A stretch of 64,000 bases of DNA from an uncultured Verrucomicrobiales bacterium. GTDB lineage: Bacteria > Verrucomicrobiota > Verrucomicrobiia > Verrucomicrobiales > DEV007. Below, one piece after another: positions 1 to 9,065 of the stretch. Below the pieces are notes generated by a model. It searched no databases and was not told the DNA's origin. It saw nothing but the letters and a program-made list of their open reading frames with translations. How positions within the stretch are numbered: the first letter of the stretch is position 1; the number at the start of each line of letters is the position of its first letter. The stretch spans positions 1 through 64,000 of the forward strand of contig CALAHF010000204.1 of the NCBI GenBank assembly GCA_937891465.1, written 5' to 3'. Both the position numbers and the translations under genes were made by a program.

Positions 1-122
1 TGAGAGTTGGGGGTCTTAATCAGCCTGATTCATCCGCCGATCCGGAAGAGAGCCTTTTAATTTTGGACGGATCGTTTTTTTCACCAATACTTTTCGGCGA
101 ACTCGCCCCCATTGTTCAATAT

Positions 123-383
123 TCATATACACGCATCATTTTCCATGCGCATACCGGTTTTATCCCGACCTTTTTTCGTACCGGTTTTACTCCGCCGTTT
201 ACAGAGATAGGCCTTCGCCAGTTCCTGTCCGAGAGCCGGAGATTCATGAGCCTGGTTCTCAGCGTCGATCAGTTTCTGCGCTGCCTTGCGACACGAAGTC
301 CCCGGACTGAAACGCTGGTTCGTCACAGTGTCTCGTTTGTAGTATTTGTTTCCTCGTTTGAAGAGTCGGTATTTAGGTTTCAT
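123..383 (-). pseudogene. Integrase N-terminal relic (tentative)
   Basis: An 86-codon frame whose first 60 or so residues resemble the N-terminal part of tyrosine recombinases common in Verrucomicrobiota: a basic start with RGNKYYKRDT, then a helix with KLIDAENQAHESPAL and LAKAYL. The remainder is a short basic tail that ends at a stop, and no SAM-like core-binding or catalytic R-H-R-Y domain follows in any frame down to base 1. It lies just beyond the 3' end of tRNA-Asn on the same strand, the usual place for an integrase of a tRNA-targeting element. I infer a decayed leftover of an integrated element. The family call rests on pattern memory only. Bases 1-122 and 384-556 show no gene. Confidence 0.45.
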
Positions 384-556
384 TGGCTGCTGAAATCAGC
401 CTAAAACCAACCGGTGGGAGAGCCCAAATGAGCGCTTCTAAGCACTGCGATAGCGGTGAGAGAGCAGTCTCAACTGTGCACAGTTTCATGCACGGCTGCC
501 CATTTCGGGACTTGGATTTGAGTAGTAACTAATTACCGATTAACGCGTTGCGTAGA

Positions 557-631
557 TGGCTCCTCCGGTTGGATTCGAACCAACGACCTAGTGGTTAACA
601 GCCACCCGCTCTACCACTGAGCTACAGAGGA
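557..631 (-). tRNA. tRNA-Asn(GTT)
   Basis: The reverse complement folds as a full cloverleaf. The 7-bp acceptor stem TCCTCTG pairs with CGGAGGA (one G-T wobble), the T arm carries GGTTCGAATCC, and the anticodon loop CTGTTAA gives anticodon GTT, which reads Asn codons. The 3' CCA is encoded (557-559). Upstream on its strand, 640-662 has a short TCCGC/GCGGA stem of uncertain role. The integrase relic lies downstream of its 3' end, so this gene may have served as an attachment site. Confidence 0.95.
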
Positions 632-758
632 ATTTGCTCTTCATCCGCTTTTTTGCGGAGAGCCGGACAATGCATTTCTTGGCCGCCTTTTGCAAGCGGA
701 AAATTTAACGCGTAAGATTTTTTTCTTTCACGCCCTTTATCCATGTAACTTCGTCTCC

Positions 759-1322
759 ATGTTCAGTATTGTGTCAGCTTCTAATTCCTCGTTCGAGTCT
801 CCTGATTTCGCCGAATTGATTGCAAGTCATCAAGGTCGTTTGCTGGGTTATATCCGGTCTTTGATATCGGATGCGCATTCTGCCAAAGATGTGCTGCAGG
901 AGACAAATATGACGATCTTGAAAAAGGCGAAAACGTTTGAACCGGGGACAAATTTCACGGCGTGGGCGTTCCGGGTGGCTTATTTTGAGGTGCTTACGTT
1001 TCGCCGAAAGCGGGGGAGGGATCGAATGACTTTTGATGATGACCTGGTTGAGCAGCTGGCAGTTACGGCTGAAAAGGCGGACGATGGATTGGCGGATCGG
1101 GTCGATGCGCTCAAGGAATGCATCGAAAAGCTGCCGGAAAAGCAGCGGCAAGTCATTGTTTCACGCTATTTGGATGCGGAATCCGTCGCAGGAATCGCTG
1201 AAACCCTGGAAACGAACCCGAATGCGATTTCACAGACGCTTTTCAGGGCACGAACGAATTTAGCAAAATGTGTCACGGCGGCGATGACGAAATTAAAGAA
1301 TGAGGATGACGCTGTTGGCTGA
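759..1322 (+). CDS. ECF-type RNA polymerase sigma-70 factor
   Basis: A protein of about 187 residues with the two ECF sigma regions. Region 2 runs from DFAELIASHQGRLLGYIRSL through SAKDVLQETN to FTAWAFRVAYFEVL. Region 4 is the helix-turn-helix around LPEKQRQVIVSRYLDAESVA and ISQTLFRARTNLAKCV. The frame is open from 690, but the first 23 codons do not look like sigma sequence, so I take ATG 759; no clear Shine-Dalgarno sequence precedes it. It presumably directs transcription of its own downstream genes, since the next gene starts with an anti-sigma-like segment and a membrane anchor. The 85-bp gap between them is filled by the hairpin repeat. ECF factors beside DUF1549/DUF1553/DUF1501 genes are a known arrangement in PVC bacteria. 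Confidence 0.9.
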   Translation: MFSIVSASNSSFESPDFAELIASHQGRLLGYIRSLISDAHSAKDVLQETNMTILKKAKTFEPGTNFTAWAFRVAYFEVLTFRRKRGRDRMTFDDDLVEQLAVTAEKADDGLADRVDALKECIEKLPEKQRQVIVSRYLDAESVAGIAETLETNPNAISQTLFRARTNLAKCVTAAMTKLKNEDDAVG

Positions 1323-1335
1323 TTCTTCGGGTTTT

Positions 1336-1434
1336 ACGATCGAACCCTGTTTGATCGATGAACCAACCCTATTTGAACGAAAACGACTTTCGAACCAACC
1401 TTATTGAATGAACGAACCAACCCTGTTTGATCGT
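1336..1434. repeat. Hairpin-repeat locus 1 (four units)
   Basis: Four tandem half-units of the dispersed repeat: CGAACCCTGTTTGATCG at 1341, ATGAACCAACCCT at 1358, CGAACCAACCTTATTGAATG at 1391 and ACGAACCAACCCTG at 1410. The second unit opens a 17-codon frame (1358-1411) whose TGA overlaps the ATG at 1408 of the next gene. The fourth unit supplies that ATG and the residues NEPTLFDR. Confidence 0.85.
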
Positions 1435-4400
1435 GAAGATCGACTTTTTGAACTGGCAAACCGGGCCTGTGGCTGCGGTGGCTTGACGCCGGCGGAGGAG
1501 GTTGATTTGTCGGAAATCCTGTCGAGCTCAGCGGAGGCCCGGGAGCTGTGGGCTGCGTTTTGGCAAATGGAGGCAGCGTTGGAGCGGAATGATGACATTC
1601 ATGCAATCCTTGGGGATCGTCCGGATAATGTCCTGTCGATGCCGGGAATGAAGAATGGCGGCGCTGGAACGGTGGATGGTGAAGTTGCTGAGGAAGAAGC
1701 GCGGTCAGTGATGGGGAATTGGTGGAAATATGCGGCTGCGGCAGTGGTTGCTTTTGGTCTTGGAATGTTGGGAATGGGGCTTTTGGGGCCGAAATCGGAT
1801 GGTCCGGACGTGATTTCGAGTGCGAATGAGTTGATCAATGCAAAGGACACGGGATCGTCGGATTCGGAGAAGGAGTTGGTTTCTGAGAATGAAGCAGAAA
1901 CGGGATCGGATCCGGAGTCGCAGTATCAAAAGTTATTGGCTTCCGGTGGTGGATTGGGGACGGGGTCGTTGGTGCGTCCGAATGTGAATATTCAGTTGGT
2001 TTCAGCGGCGGGCACGGCGATTGTGGCTTCGGGAGAGAAGCTGTCGTTTAACAAGCATATTCGTCCGATTTTGTCGGACAATTGTTTCGCCTGTCATGGA
2101 CCGGATGAGAAGGGGCGCAAGGCGAAGCTGCGGTTGGATACGGAGGATGGAGCGAAGGATTCGGTAATTGTCGCGGGTGATTTGGAAGCCAGTGAACTGG
2201 TTGCGCGGATTCTTTCGGATGATCCGGATGAGGTGATGCCAACTCCGGAATCGCATAAGAAGTTGTCGGCAGATCAAATCGCGCTGTTGAAGCGTTGGGT
2301 GTTGGAAGGCGCTGTTTATGAGGGGCATTGGGCGTTTGCGCCTCCGGCTCGAACGTTGAACGTCAAACTTCAAACGTCAAACATCGAACAGGGCGAGAAT
2401 GAGGTGGATCTTTTTGTGGAGCGGTTTCTTGAGAAAGAGGGAGTTGGGTTTTCAAAAGAAGCACGGAAAGGAACGCTGATTCGCCGGGCGACGCTGGATG
2501 TGACGGGACTTCCGCCGACGTTAGCGGATCTGAAAGCGGCGATGTCCGATGATTCTGAAAAATGGTATGAGGCGATGGTGGATCGGTTGCTGGCTTCGGC
2601 GGCGTATGGTGAGCACCGAGCGCGTTATTGGCTGGATGCGGCGCGCTATGGCGATACGCACGGGCTTCACCTGGATAATTACCGGGAAATCTGGCCGTAT
2701 CGGGATTGGGTGATTGCGGCGTTTAATTCGAATATGCCGTATGATCAATTTACGATCGAACAGATTGCGGGTGATTTGCTGCCGGACGCGACTCAGGCGC
2801 AGCGGGTGGCGACGGGGTTTAATCGGTGCAATGTGACGACTTCGGAAGGCGGAGCGATTGCGGAGGAGTTTCTGACGCGTTATGCGGTGGATCGGGTCAG
2901 CACGACTTCGACGGTGTGGCTGGGGCTGACGGCGGGGTGTGCGCAGTGTCATGATCACAAGTTTGATCCGATCACGCAGAAGGAATTTTATAAGCTGTAT
3001 GCGTATTTTAATAACACGACTCAGCCGGGAATGGATGGAAATGCGAAGGATTCAGCGCCGGTGATTCGGGTGTATGAAAATGATGCGGTAGAGAAAAGAG
3101 CTGCCGAGCTGCGGACAAAAATCGGGGCGGCAAAGGTGGCATTGAAAAAGCTGGAGGTGACGGAACAGGCGGGATTTAATAAGTGGAATGTAGAACATCG
3201 AACCGCGAAATTCGAACATCAAACCTCGAAACTGGCAGGGGAGATTGTGACGAGTCTGGATAAGGTGGCTGGTGATGAGGTGGTGAATTTGGGAAATGTG
3301 GGTCGTTTTGAAAAAGCAAAACCGTTCACCGTTTCGTTTCGCTATGCGTTGCCTGATATGGATAACGATGGACGAGTGACTTTGCTTTCGAAGGTTGATG
3401 AGTCGAAGCAGGGCAGGGGATGGCGTGTATTTGTCGATCAGCAAAGCATGAACGTGGAGATGATCGAGGAGGCTCCGAATAAAGTTCTGAAAACGGGGGC
3501 AACGCGGAGCTATAAATCGAAGGCGTCGGGGCTTTTCACGATCACTTACGATGGCTCGGGGAGCGGACAGGGATTTGCGCTTTATAAAAACGACCGGCTT
3601 CAAACGAGTCGTTTCACGAATGAGTGGGCAGATACGCTGACGGGTGATTTCGCAAGTGATGCGCCGTTGCTGATCGGCGGGAAGGATGCTGAATCGGGCC
3701 ACGTGCCGACGGTTTCTGAATTGCGAATTTTTGATCGGCAGCTGACAGCTGATGAAGTGAAAACGCTCAATGGTCGAGGTCAATTGGCGGGGCTTTTGAA
3801 AAAGGAAAAGCAGGATGAGAAAGGTCTGGCGGTGCTGCGATCGTTTTATTTGCAGACGAATTCGGAGAAATATCAAGCGCAGTTGGTGGCATTGTCAGGT
3901 TTGGAAGCTGAGCTGAGTAAAATTGAATCGCGGACGCCGTTCACTTTGGTGATGCAGGAAAAACCTGAAGCAGCCAAGGCGCACATTTTGGACCGAGGTG
4001 AGTATGATCAGAAAACTGAAGAGGTAAATCCGGGGCTTCCTGCGTTTTTGCCGAAACTGGCCGGCGAGTTTGAGCCGAATCGGTTGGGCCTCGCGAAGTG
4101 GCTGGTGCATCCGGAACACCCGCTAACGGCGCGGGTGACGGTGAATCGGATGTGGCAGGAGCTTTTTGGAACGGGCTTGGTGAAGTCGTCGGAAGATTTT
4201 GGAGTTCAAGGCGAGTCGCCGAGTCATCCTGAGTTGCTGGATTGGCTGGCAATCACGTTTATCGAGAGCGGCTGGGATGTGAAGGCGCTTTACAAAAAAA
4301 TGCTGATGTCGCGGACGTATCGTCAGGATTCTGCATCAACCCCGGAAATGTTGGCGATGGATTCTGAGAATCGACTGCTCGCTCGCGGGCCGCGTTTTCG

Positions 4401-5034
4401 CCTCGATGCGGAGGTGATTCGGGATCAGGCTTTGGCCGTCAGCGGGCTGATGGATCAGTCGGTTGGAGGACCAAGTGTGAAGCCCTATCAGCCTAGTGGA
4501 ATCTGGCAAACCGTCGGTTATACAAATTCGAATACGCAGACATTTTTCCAGGATTTTGGAAAGTCGGCCGAGCATCGCCGGACGTTGTATTCGTTTTGGA
4601 AGCGGACCGCCCCGCCACCGAATATGGCGATTTTTGATGCTCCGAACCGCGAGGACTGCATTGTTCGGCGCGAACGGACCAATACGCCGCTTCAGGCATT
4701 GGTGTTAATGAACGATCCTCAGTTTGTGCGGGCGTCGCGTTACCTTGCTCTGCGTGCTTTGAACGAGCAAGACAACGTCGAAGGGCGGCTCGATTTTCTC
4801 TCAAAGGTGCTGCGTGGTCGCGAAATGGATGCCGATGAAAAGACGATTGTGATGAATTCGTTGGATCAGTTTAAAAATGCTTATTCGAGCGATGAAGCTG
4901 CTGCCGAAAGGCTGTTGGTTGATGAGGTGAATCCAACCTTTTCACTGGGGAACACGAATGCCGTTGAACTGGCGTCGTGGACGATGGTGGCGAGTCAGTT
5001 GATGAATCTGGATGAAGTCGTGAACAAGAATTGA
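1408..5034 (+). CDS. Anti-sigma-like/DUF1549/DUF1553 cytochrome fusion protein
   Basis: 1208 residues. Residues 1-60 resemble the N-terminus of FecR/anti-sigma proteins of this phylum (LTPAEEVDLSEIL, ARELWAAFWQMEAALE). A single membrane segment lies near 108-127. A cytochrome c-like domain follows (CFACH at 226-230, then the PSCyt1-type KLRLDTEDGA). DUF1549 holds GCAQCHDHKFDP near 510-521, a LamG-like beta-sandwich spans about 640-790, and a C-terminal DUF1553 begins near 890 (NRMWQELFGTGLV). Function is unproven; the family is thought to act in extracytoplasmic oxidation and substrate binding. The ATG at 1408 lies inside a hairpin repeat, so the first eight residues are repeat-derived. Two heptanucleotide arrays are embedded in frame. 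The gene is in series with the sigma factor upstream and the P460-like gene 3 bp downstream. Confidence 0.9.
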   Translation: MNEPTLFDREDRLFELANRACGCGGLTPAEEVDLSEILSSSAEARELWAAFWQMEAALERNDDIHAILGDRPDNVLSMPGMKNGGAGTVDGEVAEEEARSVMGNWWKYAAAAVVAFGLGMLGMGLLGPKSDGPDVISSANELINAKDTGSSDSEKELVSENEAETGSDPESQYQKLLASGGGLGTGSLVRPNVNIQLVSAAGTAIVASGEKLSFNKHIRPILSDNCFACHGPDEKGRKAKLRLDTEDGAKDSVIVAGDLEASELVARILSDDPDEVMPTPESHKKLSADQIALLKRWVLEGAVYEGHWAFAPPARTLNVKLQTSNIEQGENEVDLFVERFLEKEGVGFSKEARKGTLIRRATLDVTGLPPTLADLKAAMSDDSEKWYEAMVDRLLASAAYGEHRARYWLDAARYGDTHGLHLDNYREIWPYRDWVIAAFNSNMPYDQFTIEQIAGDLLPDATQAQRVATGFNRCNVTTSEGGAIAEEFLTRYAVDRVSTTSTVWLGLTAGCAQCHDHKFDPITQKEFYKLYAYFNNTTQPGMDGNAKDSAPVIRVYENDAVEKRAAELRTKIGAAKVALKKLEVTEQAGFNKWNVEHRTAKFEHQTSKLAGEIVTSLDKVAGDEVVNLGNVGRFEKAKPFTVSFRYALPDMDNDGRVTLLSKVDESKQGRGWRVFVDQQSMNVEMIEEAPNKVLKTGATRSYKSKASGLFTITYDGSGSGQGFALYKNDRLQTSRFTNEWADTLTGDFASDAPLLIGGKDAESGHVPTVSELRIFDRQLTADEVKTLNGRGQLAGLLKKEKQDEKGLAVLRSFYLQTNSEKYQAQLVALSGLEAELSKIESRTPFTLVMQEKPEAAKAHILDRGEYDQKTEEVNPGLPAFLPKLAGEFEPNRLGLAKWLVHPEHPLTARVTVNRMWQELFGTGLVKSSEDFGVQGESPSHPELLDWLAITFIESGWDVKALYKKMLMSRTYRQDSASTPEMLAMDSENRLLARGPRFRLDAEVIRDQALAVSGLMDQSVGGPSVKPYQPSGIWQTVGYTNSNTQTFFQDFGKSAEHRRTLYSFWKRTAPPPNMAIFDAPNREDCIVRRERTNTPLQALVLMNDPQFVRASRYLALRALNEQDNVEGRLDFLSKVLRGREMDADEKTIVMNSLDQFKNAYSSDEAAAERLLVDEVNPTFSLGNTNAVELASWTMVASQLMNLDEVVNKN
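2351..2392 (+). repeat. In-frame heptanucleotide array 1
   Basis: Six consecutive 7-bp units of the form RAACNTY: GAACGTT, GAACGTC, AAACTTC, AAACGTC, AAACATC and GAACAGG. Total length is 42 bp, so the reading frame is kept. It encodes roughly ERTLNVKLQTSNIEQ at the junction between the c-type haem region and DUF1549. Confidence 0.8.
3193..3234 (+). repeat. In-frame heptanucleotide array 2
   Basis: Six further 7-bp units: GAACATC, GAACCGC, GAAATTC, GAACATC, AAACCTC and GAAACTG. Again 42 bp and in frame, encoding VEHRTAKFEHQTSKLA just after the DUF1549 domain. It is more degenerate than the first array in the same gene. Confidence 0.75.
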
Positions 5035-5037
5035 ATC

Positions 5038-5622
5038 ATGAAAATTGTCTCGATTTCATTTTTAAGCTGCGCCATGGGAGTGATGGCGGTTGCCGGCGAT
5101 GCTCCGAAGGCGGAAGCCGTTTTGAAATCGTATCAAACGAACTTTGTGAAAATGACCGAGAAACCTCATATGGTGAATGCTGCCATTTTCATGCTCTGCA
5201 GTAGAATGCCCGCCGCTAATTTGGAGAAAATGCTCAAAGAAGATTTCGGACCACATTTTCTCACCAACGTTGACATATTTGTTGATGAGAAAGGCGCGGT
5301 TGAATTGAAGAAGGAGATAAAGGCTCTTCCGGTCGGCACCGTCATCGTGAAGAAAAAAACGAAAACCGAGTATTTCACCAGCAGGTTGGTTTCGGTTGAA
5401 GGAGTTGATGGTGTTGGCGGAATGATCAAGCGTGAGGCGGGTTACGATCCTGAGAATGGAAATTGGGAATATTTTTACTCCGATGAAGATGGAAACGTGA
5501 CGTCAGGGAAGATGGAGAACTGCATCAAATGCCATCAGAAAGCGGCGGAGACCGACTATGTTTTCGGGACGTGGCTAAAACCAATTTTGAAAAAAGAGGC
5601 TGGGGAAACGAAGAAGCAATGA
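5038..5622 (+). CDS. Cytochrome P460-like c-type haem protein
   Basis: 194 residues. A signal peptide covers about 1-20 (hydrophobic stretch ending AVAGDA). The C-terminal half carries the P460-family pattern: a [20 protein letters not shown] core, then CIKCH at 162-166 followed by [11 protein letters not shown]460 proteins are periplasmic c-haem enzymes or electron carriers; the substrate here is unknown. It starts 3 bp after the upstream stop and shares an ATGA overlap with the next gene, so the three genes are very probably one transcript. This suggests an electron-transfer partner of the upstream cytochrome fusion protein. The start is well fixed by the signal peptide. Confidence 0.8.
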   Translation: MKIVSISFLSCAMGVMAVAGDAPKAEAVLKSYQTNFVKMTEKPHMVNAAIFMLCSRMPAANLEKMLKEDFGPHFLTNVDIFVDEKGAVELKKEIKALPVGTVIVKKKTKTEYFTSRLVSVEGVDGVGGMIKREAGYDPENGNWEYFYSDEDGNVTSGKMENCIKCHQKAAETDYVFGTWLKPILKKEAGETKKQ

Positions 5623-7082
5623 AGCCATTCAACGATTATCTATCTTACGAAACGCGCCGTCAGTTTTTTGGAAAAACCGCCAATGGTCTCGGTGCTGCCG
5701 CTCTGGCTTCGGTGCTTGGACCGTCTCAATTTGGACAGGCCGCCGGATCTTCAGGGGGAGGGGACGGGCACATGCCATATCACTTTGCGCCGAAAGCGAA
5801 GCGGGCGATTTATATGTTCATGTCAGGGGCGCCTTCACAGATCGATATGTGGGATCCGAAGCCGAAGATGGCGGAGTGGTATGATAAAGATCTGCCGGAT
5901 GAAATTCGGAATGGGCAGCGGCTCACGACGATGACGTCGAAGCAAAAACGCTTTCCGGTTGCGCCTTCGATTTATAAATTCGCGAAGCACGGGCAGTGCG
6001 GAACGGAGGTTTCTGAGTTGCTTCCGCACACCGCAAAAATCGTTGATGACATCGCGGTCGTTCGCAGTATGTGGACGGAGGCAATCAACCACGATCCGGC
6101 GATCACATACATCCAGACAGGAAATCAGATTCCGGGTCGCCCAAGTCTCGGCGCGTGGTTGAGTTATGGGTTGGGGAGCGAAAACGAAAATCTTCCGGGC
6201 TTTGTCGTGTTGAATTCAACGTGGTCGTCGAAGCGCGATGCGCAGGCATTGTATCAGCGATTGTGGGGCGCGGGTTTTTTGCCATCGAAGCATCAAGGAG
6301 TCGCATTGCGTTCGCAGGGCGATCCGGTTTTGTATCTCTCAGATCCGAATGGAGTTTCGCGCGATGTTCGCAGGACTATGCTCGATGGCTTGAACGCGCT
6401 GAATGAAAAGCATTTTGATGCTGTGGGTGATCCTGAAACGCACACGCGGATTTCACAGTATGAAATGGCGTTTCGGATGCAGTCGTCGGTTCCTGAATTA
6501 ACGGATTTATCTGACGAGCCCAAGCACATCCTCGATATGTATGGGCCGGACGTGACGACGCCGGGAACGTTTGCCTACAACTGTTTGCTTTCCCGTCGGA
6601 TGGCGGAGCGCGGAGTAAGGTTCACCCAGATTTTTCATCGTGGCTGGGATCAGCACGGAAATCTCACGGGGGATCTCCCGTTGCAATGTGGCGATGTGGA
6701 TCAGCCGAGTGCGGCATTGGTGAAAGACTTAAAAATGCGCGGGATGCTGGACGACACACTGGTGGTTTGGGGCGGTGAATTTGGTCGCACCATTTATTGC
6801 CAGGGCGGGCTTTCGAAAACAAATTACGGTCGAGATCATCACCCACGGAGCTTTTCAGTGTGGATGGCTGGCGCTGGGGTGAAAGGCGGAACAGTCTATG
6901 GCGAGACGGATGATTTTTGTTACAATATCACGAAAGATCCCGTTCACATTCGAGATTTGAATGCCACTATTTTACACCTGTTAGGGCTAGACCATTCGCG
7001 TTTCAGCGTGAAGCACAAAGGGCTCGACGTGAAACTGACGGGCGTTGAAGAAGCGCACGTGGTGAAAGGCATTTTGTCGTAA
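5619..7082 (+). CDS. DUF1501 family protein with Tat-type signal
   Basis: 487 residues from the ATG at 5619, which overlaps the upstream TGA (ATGA); the frame is open from 5529 but that extension lies inside the previous gene. The N-terminus has a twin-arginine-like motif ([14 protein letters not shown], arginines 13-14) and a hydrophobic stretch, suggesting folded export. The body matches DUF1501, a sulfatase/alkaline-phosphatase-related family: [14 protein letters not shown] early, [19 protein letters not shown] and [17 protein letters not shown] late. DUF1501 is the standard partner of DUF1549/DUF1553 proteins in PVC bacteria. The reaction is not known. A hairpin repeat follows the stop. 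Confidence 0.9.
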   Translation: MKPFNDYLSYETRRQFFGKTANGLGAAALASVLGPSQFGQAAGSSGGGDGHMPYHFAPKAKRAIYMFMSGAPSQIDMWDPKPKMAEWYDKDLPDEIRNGQRLTTMTSKQKRFPVAPSIYKFAKHGQCGTEVSELLPHTAKIVDDIAVVRSMWTEAINHDPAITYIQTGNQIPGRPSLGAWLSYGLGSENENLPGFVVLNSTWSSKRDAQALYQRLWGAGFLPSKHQGVALRSQGDPVLYLSDPNGVSRDVRRTMLDGLNALNEKHFDAVGDPETHTRISQYEMAFRMQSSVPELTDLSDEPKHILDMYGPDVTTPGTFAYNCLLSRRMAERGVRFTQIFHRGWDQHGNLTGDLPLQCGDVDQPSAALVKDLKMRGMLDDTLVVWGGEFGRTIYCQGGLSKTNYGRDHHPRSFSVWMAGAGVKGGTVYGETDDFCYNITKDPVHIRDLNATILHLLGLDHSRFSVKHKGLDVKLTGVEEAHVVKGILS

Positions 7083-7087
7083 AACGA

Positions 7088-7130
7088 AGCAATAGGGTAA
7101 GTTTGTCGAACGTACCCTATTGGATCGTGG
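7088..7130. repeat. Hairpin-repeat locus 2 (inverted pair)
   Basis: Two units face each other, giving a perfect AATAGGGTA/TACCCTATT inverted repeat with GTTTGTCGAACG between. It sits between the convergent ends of the DUF1501 and PQQ-propeller genes. The rest of 7083-7351 shows no convincing gene. Confidence 0.85.
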
Positions 7131-7351
7131 ATTCCGTTTCTGGAACGACGGTTCCGGCTTCCACTTCGATTGTCTCAGCTTCAGTTACAACTGCGGCATT
7201 TTCAAAAACTACGGAGTTGCTGCTTAAAGTGAATCGAAGATTTCCAGACAATCTGACCCAATCTTCTTTGCGAAGTGAGATTAATTGAGAAGCGGCTTCA
7301 GCTGGAAATTCGGCTTTACAATTGGAGGCCTTGTTTGGAAGTTGTCACCGA

Positions 7352-8908
7352 TTATTTGGATGGCTGAAACTGGTAACAGCTGACACTTGCTGAAGTGCGC
7401 ATGAATATTTTATCGCCAACGATGGCTGGTGAGGCGCAGTAGAGAGCTCCCACTTTTGCGCGGCCAAGCGACGTGTAATCGTCAGGTGAAGCCTTGATGG
7501 CAGCGAGGAATCCGCCTCGATTTTCGTAGACGAAGATTTTTCCATCAGCCAAGAACGGACTGGAGATCGAAGATTGAGCCTTGCGTTCCCAGGTAATTTT
7601 GCCGGAATCCAAATCGATGCACATGTGGCGTTCACTTCCGAGATGATAGACGTGGTTTTCGAAAATAATCGGGCTGGAGCCGTAGCGTCGTGCCATGAAA
7701 TCGAGGCTCCATTTTTCTGTCGGTGGGCCTTCGGGATTAAGCTGATAAGCGATCAGGTTTTTCCCGTCAGTTTTGCTGGAAATGACGAGTGAGTCGTTTG
7801 AGATTACCGGCGTTCCATCACCTCCGCCTGGCGCTTGCCAAAGGGTTTCGCCGCTTTTTGAATCAACTCCAACGACTTCTTTAGAGGAGTTGCAGATGAC
7901 AACGCCTTTCCAAAAATTCGGCGACTGATTGGCTCCTTTCACGGCCTTGTTTTCCCACGCTTGCCCGCCAGTGATTGCATCAAACGCGACGAGTGAGTTT
8001 GCCTGTAAAAACACTTTTCCGTCAGCAACGAGCGGTGAGGAAGCCGGGCCTTTTTTGGGAATTGGAGAAACCCAGAGCTGCTTGCCGGTTTTCGCGTCAA
8101 CGCAGTAGAGGCCTTTGCTCAGAGCGGCGTAGACTTTTCCGCCGGAAACAGCCGGGGTGCTGGAGGAACCACGGCCGCTGGGGAATCCTTCGACTTCATG
8201 TTTCCAAAGTTCTTTTCCGCTTTCGGCGTCGAGGCAGATCACCACATCGGTCGCAATTTTTTTCGTGTTCGGCACAGCGTCGATGATTTGTTTTTCCACT
8301 GATGGATCAAATTGTTGCGCTTTCACCCAGGCTTCCATCTCAGCCTGGTTTTCAAAAACGGTCTTTGAGTTTTTATTCAGAACCGCAAACGTCGACAGTG
8401 AAATCGCTGCTTTGCCTTTCTGGAAACGACTGATGACCCAACTGCCGAGCGAGAGTTGGGTTTTCTTGTCTAAATTGTCTTCGACCCATTTCTGCGCAAA
8501 TTCATCAAGGGCAGCTCCTCGCATCCGTCGCCCCAAATTTACTCGCTGCTCCTCCATATCAGCGACGATTATTGGATCAATATTGCTCACTCCACGATTT
8601 CCGAGTTTGGAAAGCACGTCGCTGCCGATTTGCCGGGTTTCCGTGGGCTGATCAGCGTGCCACACGACTGATAGATAGACTCTTCCATCCGCAACAGCGA
8701 GGCTGCCATGCCCGCCGTAATGATCGCTGGGGACCTCTGTGGATTCCCATTCTTTTATCGGAGCATTCGCCTCCGTCAATTCATCGGGAATAGCAACGCT
8801 GTTTGGGACGGTGCCATTGCGGAGCGGTCCACGCCATTGTGGCCAGTCAGCATGAACGCTTTGGCAAATCAGAAGGGGAAGGAGAAAAATGAAAACGGCT
8901 TTTTTCAT
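7352..8908 (-). CDS. Exported PQQ-like beta-propeller protein
   Basis: 518 residues with a signal peptide (1-20, ending VHA|DWPQWRG). DWPQWRGPLRNG is the typical start of a large PVC family of secreted outer-membrane-assembly-like (BamB/PQQ-like) propellers. Repeated blades are visible, for example CLDAESGKELWKHEV, CVDAKTGKQLWVSPI, FDAITGGQAWENKA, VDSKSGETLWQAPG and DLDSGKITWERKA. Residues about 90-215 form an inserted non-propeller segment. There is no evidence that it binds PQQ; many relatives lack enzyme activity. It is transcribed alone, convergent with the sigma-module-1 genes. Confidence 0.85.
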   Translation of the reverse strand: MKKAVFIFLLPLLICQSVHADWPQWRGPLRNGTVPNSVAIPDELTEANAPIKEWESTEVPSDHYGGHGSLAVADGRVYLSVVWHADQPTETRQIGSDVLSKLGNRGVSNIDPIIVADMEEQRVNLGRRMRGAALDEFAQKWVEDNLDKKTQLSLGSWVISRFQKGKAAISLSTFAVLNKNSKTVFENQAEMEAWVKAQQFDPSVEKQIIDAVPNTKKIATDVVICLDAESGKELWKHEVEGFPSGRGSSSTPAVSGGKVYAALSKGLYCVDAKTGKQLWVSPIPKKGPASSPLVADGKVFLQANSLVAFDAITGGQAWENKAVKGANQSPNFWKGVVICNSSKEVVGVDSKSGETLWQAPGGGDGTPVISNDSLVISSKTDGKNLIAYQLNPEGPPTEKWSLDFMARRYGSSPIIFENHVYHLGSERHMCIDLDSGKITWERKAQSSISSPFLADGKIFVYENRGGFLAAIKASPDDYTSLGRAKVGALYCASPAIVGDKIFMRTSASVSCYQFQPSK

Positions 8909-9001
8909 GAAAATCGGAAATAGAACGTCGAGAAATTAGCACTCGTTGAATTGAGCGGCAATCACATCTCTGCGGCGTCTGAAGCGATTGCTCGGATACG
9001 A

Positions 9002-9041
9002 AAAAACCCGCCGCCGCAGAAATTGCGAGGACGGGTTTTTG
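9002..9041 (-). terminator. Rho-independent terminator of the barrel gene
   Basis: Read on the minus strand, AAAAACCCGTCCTCGC pairs with GCGGCGGCGGGTTTTTT around a short loop. The hairpin ends in a T run 25 bp after the stop of the outer-membrane protein gene. Confidence 0.8.
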
Positions 9042-9065
9042 AAAATGGATTGTTGAAGTCGTCGA

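Noticed and set aside
7103-7288. 61-codon frame after the first DUF1501 gene
   Set aside because: It begins inside a hairpin repeat with no clear ribosome site and has low-complexity Ser/Thr sequence.
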